Positions 1 through 8,100 of a stretch of 64,000 nt of DNA are shown here, piece after piece. The notes under the pieces are model-generated. The model saw nothing but the letters and a program-made list of their open reading frames with translations, had not been told where the DNA came from and made no database searches. A program made the translations under genes and the position numbers. The first letter of the stretch is position 1, and each line of letters starts with the position of its first letter. The stretch lies in assembly GCA_019635755.1 (NCBI GenBank), contig JAHBYW010000009.1, forward strand, positions 1 through 64,000, in the 5' to 3' direction. This stretch comes from Rhizobiaceae bacterium (GTDB lineage Bacteria; Pseudomonadota; Alphaproteobacteria; Rhizobiales; Rhizobiaceae).

Positions 1-72
1 AGATCGGGATGTGTTCTTTCTCAATGGCCAGACGCGAAAGCGGGCGTGGCGACGATGGAGCGCGCGGCAGCG

Positions 73-130
73 CTCCCTCCCCCTTGAGGGGAGGTGGCCA
101 GCCGCAGGCTGGCCGGGTGGGGTAACAGCG
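73..130. repeat. Intergenic palindromic repeat element
   Basis: Two adjacent inverted repeats are visible: CTCCCC/GGGGAG around a short cttga spacer (about 79-93), and GGCCAGCC-gca-GGCTGGCC (96-114). The form resembles the short palindromic elements dispersed between genes in rhizobial genomes. The rest of positions 1-268 holds no gene that I can support; this stretch is downstream of the DsbB-like gene on the minus strand. Confidence 0.5.
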
Positions 131-268
131 GCCGGGCGCCGACCTGACCTTCTCCCCTATAGCGTCCGTCGGCGTATGCCGAATTTGTGGGCCGCAAGGT
201 CGGCTCGGGACGCCGCCCGCGCCACGTCCGGCATTCGGCGCCAGGAGAGGTTGCTGCCGCGCCCCGCC

Positions 269-793
269 TCAGCGCCGACGCGATGCGCCGTAGAAGGCGA
301 CCGCGCCGAGGGCCAGGCTGGCGATGACGTTCCAGCCGGCGAAGGACAGGCCGAGGATGCGCAGCGCCGCCTTGTCGCAGGAGGGCGGGATGACCTTGTC
401 GATGTCGTCGAGCACGCCGCCGCTGCCACCGCCGGAATCGGACATGTCGAACGGGATGGCGCAGTCGGTCGGGCCGGCCCACCACTGCCATTCGACGCCG
501 GCATGGTAGATGCCCATGTAGAGGCCCCAGGCCATCAGCAGACCGCCCGCGACCAGCAGCGCGCGCGTCAGCCAGGCCGGCCAGTGGAGGGTCGAGGAGA
601 GCAGCGCCAGCGCCATCACCGGCACGCCGACATAGTACGGGATGCGCTGCTCATAGCAGAGTTTGCACGGCAGATAGCCGCCGATGTACTGGAAGCCGAG
701 CGCCGTGCCGACGGTGGCAGCCATGGCGAGGGCGAGGAACAGCGCGATCTTCCAGTGCATGCGCGGCGCGGGCGCGGCGGCGGTCATCGACAT
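269..793 (-). CDS. dsbB: DsbB-family disulfide bond formation protein
   Basis: Inner-membrane oxidoreductase of 174 residues that would reoxidise a DsbA-type thiol oxidase and pass electrons to quinone. Four hydrophobic segments are visible. The first periplasmic loop has the redox pair C43-K-L-C46 (LPCKLCYEQR) and the second loop carries C111 and C139, so both cysteine pairs of the family are present. Length matches the family. It lies 24 bases downstream of the YqaA-like gene on the same strand and is probably co-transcribed with it. A start two codons later is equally possible. Family assignment is firm; the partner DsbA is not in the window. Confidence 0.9.
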   Translation of the reverse strand: MSMTAAAPAPRMHWKIALFLALAMAATVGTALGFQYIGGYLPCKLCYEQRIPYYVGVPVMALALLSSTLHWPAWLTRALLVAGGLLMAWGLYMGIYHAGVEWQWWAGPTDCAIPFDMSDSGGGSGGVLDDIDKVIPPSCDKAALRILGLSFAGWNVIASLALGAVAFYGASRRR

Positions 794-817
794 GGGGACG
801 GTCCGGTTTCCCTGCGG

Positions 818-1405
818 TCAGAACGCGTATCTGGCGACCAGATAGAGCAAAATCACGGCGGCCGCACCGGCTGCGGCAATCAGGCCCAGACGTTTCTCTA
901 TGAAATGTCGGATCGGCTCGCCGTAGCGCTTGAGCAGCCAGGCGAGCGCGAAGAAGCGCGCCCCGCGCGCCACGATCGCCGACAGGATGAAGAGCGGCAG
1001 GCTGAAGGCCAGCACGCCGGCCAGGATGGTCACCACCTTGATCGGCGGCAGGTGCGAAAGTCCCGACGTGACCAGCAGCAGCAGGATCAGCCCGGCGCCC
1101 GAGCCGCTGCGCAGCGCCTCGAAATCGTCGAGCTTGCCGTAGAACTCGAGCACCGGCTTGGCCACGGCCTCATAGGCATAGTAGCCCAGCAGCCAGCCCG
1201 CGATGCCCCCCAGAACCGAGGCGATCGTGGCCACCAGCGCGTAGCGGTAGGCGCGGTCGGGGCGAGCGAGCGTCATCGGCAGGTAGAGCACGTCGGCCGG
1301 CACCAGGAACACCGAGCTCTCGACGAAGGCGATCACCGCCAGCCAGGTCTCGGCCGATTTCCGCGCCGCGAGCGACAAGGTCCAGTCGTAGAGCTTGCGA
1401 AGCAT
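818..1405 (-). CDS. YqaA/DedA-family membrane protein
   Basis: A 195-residue integral membrane protein of the SNARE-associated/DedA superfamily, YqaA branch. About five hydrophobic segments are visible. The family loop is recognisable in 'FVESSVFLVPADVLYLPM', and a conserved glycine-rich region follows near 'VLGGIAGWLLGYYAYE'. DedA-type proteins are implicated in envelope homeostasis and lipid or proton-linked transport, but the YqaA branch has no settled reaction. I chose the ATG at 1405 because a GAGGGGGA Shine-Dalgarno lies a few bases upstream; an upstream in-frame ATG at 1465 lacks one. It precedes the DsbB-like gene in a likely two-gene operon. Confidence 0.85.
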   Translation of the reverse strand: MLRKLYDWTLSLAARKSAETWLAVIAFVESSVFLVPADVLYLPMTLARPDRAYRYALVATIASVLGGIAGWLLGYYAYEAVAKPVLEFYGKLDDFEALRSGSGAGLILLLLVTSGLSHLPPIKVVTILAGVLAFSLPLFILSAIVARGARFFALAWLLKRYGEPIRHFIEKRLGLIAAAGAAAVILLYLVARYAF

Positions 1406-1465
1406 TCGTCCCCCTCGGCGTGGCGCCCTCTCTATCCGGGAAAAGCGTTGCCAGACAATGATCAA

Positions 1466-1491
1466 GCGGGGGCGGCAGGCGCCGCTCCCGC
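1466..1491. terminator. GC-rich hairpin, possible terminator
   Basis: An 11-bp nearly perfect stem (GCGGGGGCGGC against GCCGCTCCCGC, loop aggc) lies between the NADAR gene and the YqaA-like gene, both on the minus strand. There is no clear T-run, so this may be a Rho-assisted end or simply a structured spacer. Confidence 0.4.
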
Positions 1492-1496
1492 AGATG

Positions 1497-1949
1497 TTAT
1501 CGGTCGGAGGCGCGGGCCGGGCCTCTCAGTTCCGCCCTCAGCGCCATCAGCAGGCGGCCGAGATGGTTCTCGCCCTCGAAGGTGTGCAGCGAGATGCCCC
1601 AGAACGTGTCGCCCCAGGTGTTGCCCTCCTCGATCGTGCCGTCGATGGCGGCCAGCCGCGCCGCCAGTTCGCCGCCGGGCGCGAACTTCTGCCGCAGCAG
1701 GGCCTCCATGATGCCCAGCCGGACGTCGGCCCAGTCCGGCCGGACTTCCATGGCGCGCGAATACGACTTCGCCGCACCGGCATTGGGCAGCGCAGCGATC
1801 TCGCGCCATACGCGCGTGTCGAGGCTCTTCGACGCCTGGTAGGCGTGCTCGACGGACGCATAGGCGCGCGCGCCCGGCCCCTGCACCTCGATCGGCCAGA
1901 AGTTGGAGAGGAAGCGGAACTCGCCCTTGAATTCGACCACGTTGACCAT
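1497..1949 (-). CDS. NADAR-family N-glycosidase (YbiA/RibX-like)
   Basis: A 150-residue protein covering the whole NADAR domain. Family hallmarks visible are the N-terminal 'EFRFLSNFWP' segment, 'YASVEHAYQASKS' with the conserved histidine/tyrosine surface, and 'GNTWGDTFWGI' near the C-terminus. NADAR enzymes hydrolyse N-glycosidic bonds: known members act on riboflavin-pathway intermediates or remove ADP-ribose from modified guanine. Which activity applies here cannot be read from sequence. The ATG at 1949 gives a family-length protein; the longer open frame upstream is low-complexity and overlaps the tRNA gene. No DarT-like ADP-ribosyltransferase is next to it, so a toxin-antitoxin role is not indicated. 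Confidence 0.85.
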   Translation of the reverse strand: MVNVVEFKGEFRFLSNFWPIEVQGPGARAYASVEHAYQASKSLDTRVWREIAALPNAGAAKSYSRAMEVRPDWADVRLGIMEALLRQKFAPGGELAARLAAIDGTIEEGNTWGDTFWGISLHTFEGENHLGRLLMALRAELRGPARASDR

Positions 1950-2118
1950 CTGCGGCCATTGCTCGCGGTCCCTTCGGCGCGGGCGTCTGGGCCGGGATCG
2001 CGGCGAAGATGTGGCCGTTGGCGCTGGCGCCGGACGCGACGCGGGCGCAGACGCGGGCGTTGACGCGATGCGGGCCCTTCGTATAGTCCCGCAGCCGTTC
2101 CGGTCCGTCAGGGCCCGG

Positions 2119-2205
2119 GCCCCTATGGCGGAATTGGTAGACGCGGCAGACTCAAAATCTGTTGCCCTCACGGGCGTGCTGGTTCGATCCCGGCTAGGGG
2201 CACCA
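2119..2205 (+). tRNA. tRNA-Leu (CAA anticodon)
   Basis: An 87-nt class II tRNA with encoded CCA (2203-2205). Acceptor strands GCCCCTA and TAGGGGC pair perfectly. The anticodon stem-loop reads GCAGA-CTCAAAA-TCTGT, giving anticodon CAA. A long variable arm (GCCC-tca-cGGGC type) is present as expected for leucine, and the T arm contains TTCGATC. It is transcribed opposite to the flanking protein genes. No second copy of its 3' end is apparent in the window, so I see no attachment-site duplication. Confidence 0.95.
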
Positions 2206-2250
2206 AAACAGACCTCAACCACCATGCGGCCTTGGGCCGCGGCCGGTCGG

Positions 2251-3531
2251 TCAGCGCCGCAGCAGTCGCCTGACCCGGTTGCGCAGCAGCCGCGCCATGT
2301 TGCGGGTCTCGCGGTAGAGGTGGAGCTGCGTTGCCGCCTGCCGCGTCGCGCGGTCGGCGTCCGGCGTCAGCCCGATCACCACGGTGCCGATCGGCTTGCG
2401 CTCCGTCCAGATGCGGCTCATCACCGGGTGGTCGGGCACGGCGCAGGAATCGGTCGTGACGATGTTGGGGTCGTCGAGGTGCTGCGCGGTGACGTCCAGC
2501 ATCAGCAGCGTGCCGGGCGACCAGGCGGCGTAGGCCTCGTCATAGGCCGTCTTCCACGTGTAGGCGACGCCGGCCTCGACGAAAACGATCAGGCAGGCGA
2601 TCACCTGGCCGTCCAGCGTCAGCGAATGGATGCGGCACATGTCGAGTTCGGCCAGTCGATGGACGGCCTCGCGGGCGAAGGCAGCGCGGTAGCGGTCGAT
2701 CGCCATCGCGGTGCGCTCCCGGCCCTTCCAGCCGGCGGCCTCCAGCGTCAGGAACGCCTCGATGCCGAGCCTCACCTCGTCCTCGCCGCGCGCGACGTGA
2801 TGCTCCACGACGCCCTTCTCGGCGAGGCGCCGGCGCAGCCGGCGGAACTCGCGCAGATGATGCGAGCTCAATGCGCGTTTCAGGTAGATCTCGGCGTCGA
2901 GCTCCGATTCCAGGAACGGCCGCTCGACCTGGTTGGTCGTGACCAGCGGCAGGCCGCGCGACTCGGCGACCGAGCGGAGCAGCGTTGCGACGGGACCGTC
3001 GAGCCGCATGTCGGGCAGCACGAACACCTTGGGCAGCTTGAGGTGCGGCCGCGCCAGCATCGAGAAGAAGTCCTCGATCACGCCGGCCGGATCGTCACGG
3101 TCGACCAGCGGCGTGCCGAGCGGGCCGAACGGGCTCGACCAGGTGCGCATGACGGAGACGCCGAGCGGCACCGCGGGGCGCTCGACCGAGAACGGCACGA
3201 GCAGACGGAGCCGGCTTTTCTCCTCGTCGCCGTCGCGGATGACGGCGAGCCGTACCTCGCGGTCCTCCAGGCGCGGCATCGCCGGCGCCAGGAAGCGCGG
3301 GTTGAAGAAGACGTTGGACTCGATCGTGCGGGCAGCCAGATGGTCGAGCTCCTCGACCAGGTCGAAGCCGGCCGAAGCGGGATAGATCGCAAGGCGCCGC
3401 GGCGGCCGGGCGCTCTCGATGATCTCGACGCGGGCGAGGTCGGCCGGCGTTCCGGCCAGTCCCGCGAGGTTGGCGATCATGGCGCCCGACGGGCCGCCGC
3501 TCATTTCTTCGAGGAGGGGAACCGCACCCAT
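2251..3531 (-). CDS. GNAT-fold acetyltransferase, CelD/BcsL-like
   Basis: A 426-residue protein of the Acetyltransf_6 (CelD/BcsL-like) type, with paired GNAT/FemAB-like halves. Recognisable segments are 'NVFFNPRFLAPA' near the N-terminus, 'LREFRRLRRRLAEKG' in the middle (typical of this family's substrate-arm helix), and 'YTWKTAYDEAYAAWSPGTLL' in the C-terminal acyl-CoA binding half. These enzymes are usually found with exopolysaccharide or cellulose genes and are thought to acylate cell-surface sugars; the acceptor here is unknown. The ATG at 3531 shares one base with the stop of the flippase gene (TGATG), so the two are translationally coupled. Confidence 0.8.
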   Translation of the reverse strand: MGAVPLLEEMSGGPSGAMIANLAGLAGTPADLARVEIIESARPPRRLAIYPASAGFDLVEELDHLAARTIESNVFFNPRFLAPAMPRLEDREVRLAVIRDGDEEKSRLRLLVPFSVERPAVPLGVSVMRTWSSPFGPLGTPLVDRDDPAGVIEDFFSMLARPHLKLPKVFVLPDMRLDGPVATLLRSVAESRGLPLVTTNQVERPFLESELDAEIYLKRALSSHHLREFRRLRRRLAEKGVVEHHVARGEDEVRLGIEAFLTLEAAGWKGRERTAMAIDRYRAAFAREAVHRLAELDMCRIHSLTLDGQVIACLIVFVEAGVAYTWKTAYDEAYAAWSPGTLLMLDVTAQHLDDPNIVTTDSCAVPDHPVMSRIWTERKPIGTVVIGLTPDADRATRQAATQLHLYRETRNMARLLRNRVRRLLRR

Positions 3532-5024
3532 CAGCGTTTTCCGATCGTGGCGGGGAGGAACACGGCCATGACGATGCCGAGGCGTTTCCAGACGGTGAAG
3601 GAGAGCGCCGCGGCTTCGAAGATCATCGCCGCCGCCGTGCCGATCGCCGCGCCCCAGAGGCCGAGCATCGGGATCAGCAGCATCGAAAGCGCGACGTTGA
3701 ACGCCAGCGTCAGCGCGTACACGGCCGCGCAGATGTTCTGGTTGCCGCTCATGGTCAGCAGGCTCTCGGCCGGACCGACCATCGAGCGCGCGACGACGCC
3801 GGCGACGAGCAGGAAGAGCAGTGGATAGCCCGCGGCGAAACCGGGGCCGAACAGCGTCAGCATCGGCTCGCCCAGCGCCAGCACGATCCCGGCCATCACC
3901 AGAGACGGCCAGAACGTCCACGACACCGTCTCGCGGGCGAACTCGGCGAGCTTGGCGCGGTCGCCGTGGTTGAAGGCGGCGTAGCGCTGGGCCACGCCGG
4001 CCTTCACCGCGAAGTAGACGAAGTGCACCAGCGCCAGCGTCTTCACCGTCGCGAAATAGACGCCGACGTCGTCCGGCTGCATGTAGGCGCCGACCATCAG
4101 CACGTCGGCATTGGTGAGCGAGAAGAAGAAGCCCTCGATCAGGAAGATCGGCAGCGACACGACGAACCACTGCCGGAAGAGCACCAGGCGCGGGCCTGCA
4201 GGCACGCGGCGGTCCACACGTGCGGTCACGGTGACCAGCTGCCAGATCGTCGTGGCATAGGTGGCGAGGATCGCGGCGATCACCGCGTTCTCGGCCGTCG
4301 GCGCGAAGCCGGCGAGCAGCGCCCCCGCCATGACCAGCAGGATCAGCACAGGCCGGACGATGTAGGTCGGCGACAGCGCCGAGATCGCCCACGCATTGGC
4401 GCGCGAGATGCCCTGCAGCACGTCAGACAGCGCGATCATCGGCAGGCAGGTCATGCCGAGGATGAACGGCACCAGATAGTAGCTGTCCGTGCCGGGCGCG
4501 AACAGCCAGATGCCGGCGATGCCGATCGCCGCGATCGCCGTCGAGGCGAGGAGCGCGAACAGGCGGCTGGCGATCAGGATGCCGCGCAGTTCGGCCAGCA
4601 TGCCGCGCTCGCGGTACTCCGGGATGAAGCGGATGACGGAGGTGTGAAAGCCGAGGCAGGAGAGGTTCCCGACGATGATCATCGTCGTCCACACCAGCAC
4701 GAAGATGCCGTATTCGAACGAGCCCATCCAGCGCGCCAGCAGCACCTGGCTGACGAAGGCGATGGCCGCGCTGAAGATGCGGATGGAGAAGGCGATGACC
4801 GACATGCGGCCGGCCTCGCCCCGCTCGTCGGGCGAGAACAGCACCGCGTCGATGCGCTCGAGCAGCGGCTCGGCCCGCCTGGCGAGGCGTTCCGGCAGGA
4901 CCCGTCCAGCCGTGGTAGCCGCAGAAAAACGCACGCGAAACAACTCGTTTTCCGACCGGCGAGATGTAGCGCGCAACTCCTTAAGGAAGGGCGAAGGCAA
5001 GGGGCGACTGTGGATGGGTAGCAC
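3531..5024 (-). CDS. Polysaccharide flippase (Wzx/MATE-like)
   Basis: An integral membrane protein of up to 497 residues with about 12-14 hydrophobic helices, belonging to the MOP/polysaccharide-transport superfamily. Helices begin near residue 70 ('MSVIAFSIRIFSAAIAFVSQ') and continue to the C-terminus. Proteins of this type flip undecaprenyl-linked oligosaccharides across the inner membrane. The annotated start is GTG at 5024 and has only a weak Shine-Dalgarno; the 70-residue hydrophilic N-terminus is unusually long, so a later start is possible. Its coupling to the GNAT gene suggests a small surface-sugar export and modification unit, although no glycosyltransferase is present in the window. 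Confidence 0.85.
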   Translation of the reverse strand: MLPIHSRPLPSPFLKELRATSRRSENELFRVRFSAATTAGRVLPERLARRAEPLLERIDAVLFSPDERGEAGRMSVIAFSIRIFSAAIAFVSQVLLARWMGSFEYGIFVLVWTTMIIVGNLSCLGFHTSVIRFIPEYRERGMLAELRGILIASRLFALLASTAIAAIGIAGIWLFAPGTDSYYLVPFILGMTCLPMIALSDVLQGISRANAWAISALSPTYIVRPVLILLVMAGALLAGFAPTAENAVIAAILATYATTIWQLVTVTARVDRRVPAGPRLVLFRQWFVVSLPIFLIEGFFFSLTNADVLMVGAYMQPDDVGVYFATVKTLALVHFVYFAVKAGVAQRYAAFNHGDRAKLAEFARETVSWTFWPSLVMAGIVLALGEPMLTLFGPGFAAGYPLLFLLVAGVVARSMVGPAESLLTMSGNQNICAAVYALTLAFNVALSMLLIPMLGLWGAAIGTAAAMIFEAAALSFTVWKRLGIVMAVFLPATIGKR

Positions 5025-5165
5025 CCGGAGCTGCCCGCGCTGACTTATGTTACGATCGTCTTATGGATAAACAGCAACTGCAGAGATCAAACGCAGAAAC
5101 AGCACGAGAGAGCCTTGTCCTCCAAATATAGCCCGTCCTACTCTCGCTTCCTGGGAGGAGGGATC

Positions 5166-8100
5166 TTGAGGGCCAGGGCGCAGAAACCGAAAACCTACGA
5201 CCGGAGACGCCGTGACAGGACGCTCGCCATCCGGCTGGGGCTGTCGATCGCGATCGGTGTCGTTCTGTTGCTGCTTGCGCAGAACTTTGAATGGCTGTGG
5301 CAGGCAAGCCGTCTGCGCGAAATCGTCGGGCCGTTCGATTTCCGCAAGTCGCTGGTCAGCTGGCTGGAGCGGATCTGGCTTGTCGGCGACTTCATCAAGA
5401 ACAACCCGGCCGTCGTCGCCCGGGTCGGCGGCGGTACCCTTGCGTTCTTCGCGGGAGCGGCGACCGCCTGGCTGTCCCTCAAATCCGTCAGCGCAAGACT
5501 GCACGAGCGCTATTTCCAGGCTTTCGACGACCGCGTCCTTACCGCCATCGGCCCGGCCCAGCCTTACGACCCGCTGCGCGGTGCCGCCGGAACCGACGCC
5601 GCGAAGGATGTCCCGCTGCCATTCGTGCTTCCCAGCAGCGGAGGCCGGCGGGCTGTCTGGGCCGATCTGGAGAGGCTGACTGGCGACGGCAGGACGCCCC
5701 GCAAGGCGTTCGAAGGGCCGGAAACGGCGTTTGGGTGGAGCCTGCTCATGGGCCGCTCGGGAAGCGGCAAGAGCCGAATGGCAATGGAGTTCGCGCGCCA
5801 CCTGTCGCTTGCCGCGACGCCGCCGCTTCCGATCGGCCCGCGGCTGGCATCCTGGTGGCGGGTCCAGGCACTCGGCAAACGCTGCGGCGACGCCGATGCC
5901 TGGGAGGCTGGCTGGCTGCGCCCCGGCAGCCGCAACCTCGGCGGCGGAACATACTCCGAGTGGGTCGGGCGAATGGGCGCGGGCAACAGCTGGCTTGCCC
6001 AGCTGGCGGCATGGCGGCCACGCCGCCCGACGATCCTCATTCTCGACGACCCGCATCTGGAAGACACCCGCAAGATCGTCGACACGTTGCACACATCGTC
6101 CGGGCATTTCCGGCACGAGGTACGGCTCATCGTCGTCAACCAGACGGCGCCCTCCGAAATGCGCCTCGCCTACCAGGCTGACGAATGGCGCTCCTTCGGC
6201 TCGCTCAACCCTCACGTGCCGCCGATCACGATGCCCGACGAAGGGCGCTTCGACGAGGCCGACGTGCGGGCACTCCGCGGACATGGCGTATTGCCCGGCA
6301 AGACCTTTCCGCTGGCGCGGGACGAGCATGTGCGGCGTTTCGTCCAGCTGACGGAGGGAAATCCGCTGCTGGTCGAAATCGCGCTGAGGCGGCTGCGCGA
6401 CGGCGCTGAACTCGCCGATCTCAGCAGGGAGTCGCTCGTCGCGGAGCGCGTCGACCGGGTGCTGGAAGCGCTGGAGCAGGCGGGGCTCGGCGACCTCGAT
6501 CATCGCCAGGCGATCGCCGCGGCGACTCTGGCCGACGGCGTCGGCTCGCGTGAAACGATCACCGAAACCTATCCGCTCCCGACGCGGCAGGTCGAAGAGT
6601 TGAAGCGCGTCTTCCCGGCGGACGCCCTCGACCTCAGGACACTTCTCCCGGCCATCAAACCCGATGCGATCGGCGACGCGTTCGTCCGACGCGTCTTTTC
6701 CGATCTCGGGCCGAAGGCGCGCGACGCCCTCATCGCGACAGCATGGCGGGCAAGCGTGCGGGGAACGCTGCGGTCCGCCTTGCGCCTGCTCCGTCACGAT
6801 GACGATCTCGGCAGGGCGCTGTCCTTGCCGCCAGCCGGCTCCGGGCTCGATCCGGTCGAGGTCGCGCTGGCCTATGCCGAGGCCGCGTTCCGCTTCAAGG
6901 TCGAAACCGGGCCGGAACCGATCGTCGACAATCCTCCCGCAACGCTGCTCAAGGCAGCAGTGGATTTGCTCGCCGCGCTGGAGCCGACAGCAGCGTTCAC
7001 CGCATTGGAGCGGCTGGTCGACCTGGCCGCGCCCAGAGCCGACGGAACCGCCGTCCGGGCGACGTACTGGGAGAGCGTGCTGGCGGCCGCGATGGGCTCG
7101 GTGGGCAATGAAGGAACGGCTCCGCCGCGGAATACCGAAAGACTGCACCAGCTGGTGTCGGCGATCTGGGATCGATGGCAGCACCTCCGCGGGGCCGGAT
7201 GGAACGATCCGACAACCGAACTCTTGCGGGGCGCTGTACGACGAATGGTTGCAGCATTGGGCCTTGCTGAAAGCGACCGGCTGGATCTGCTGGTTCATTC
7301 AGGAAACGTCTATGCGCGGCAGCGGTCCTACACGTTGGCAGGTGCACTGGCCGTAGTCGGCGACGACTTTGCTCCCCATGCGCGGGAAAACGCCGACGGC
7401 ATTCCAGACGCCGCCACTGTTTCCGCACTCGTGGCGCTTGCACAGTTGGCGGCAAGGTTCTCGCCGGATGTAACGCGAGGCCTCGCGGATGTGTTTTCGG
7501 TATGGACGGCGAAGAGTGACGACCGCAACGTCCATCGCGCGAATGCGGCCTTGGCAGTCTCCGCGGCATTCTCCTGGCTGGACCGGGATACAGAACAGGT
7601 CATCCGGCTGGCGGAACTCGTTGATGGCGCGGCAAACTCGTGGCCCGAGGACCGCGACATGCAATTTGAGAGAGCGCAGGTATGGCGCTTCGTCGCGTTC
7701 GCGAAGCAGGATGCACCGACATGCCGCTCACACGCCGAGACCATCGACCGCATTGCCGCGCCTTGGGCTGATGACCGCGACATGCAGCTCGAACGGGCGC
7801 TAGCTTGGCGCTCCGTGGCCTTTGCAACCAACGAAGACATGGCGGCACACCGCTCCGATGCTGAGACGGTCGACCGCATCGCCGCACCGTGGCCGCTCAA
7901 CCGCAACATGCAATTCGCACGGGCACAAGCTTGGCGCTCCGTCGCCTTCTCGGCGAAAGAGGATGTGGCCGTATGCCACCACTACGCCGAGACCGTCGAT
8001 AGGATCGCGGCTCCGTGGCCTAATGACCGCGACATCCAAGTCGAGCGCGCTGTAGCATGGCGCTCGGTCGCCTTCGCAGCTAAAAAGGATATGGCAGCGT

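Noticed and set aside
11-1711. Long plus-strand open frame of over 560 codons opposite the DsbB and YqaA genes
   Set aside because: Arg/Gly-rich composition without any domain; it is the antisense shadow expected in high-GC DNA over well-supported minus-strand genes.
2119-2205. tRNA-Leu as attachment site of the accessory DNA
   Set aside because: No integrase gene and no duplicated tRNA 3' end are visible in the window.
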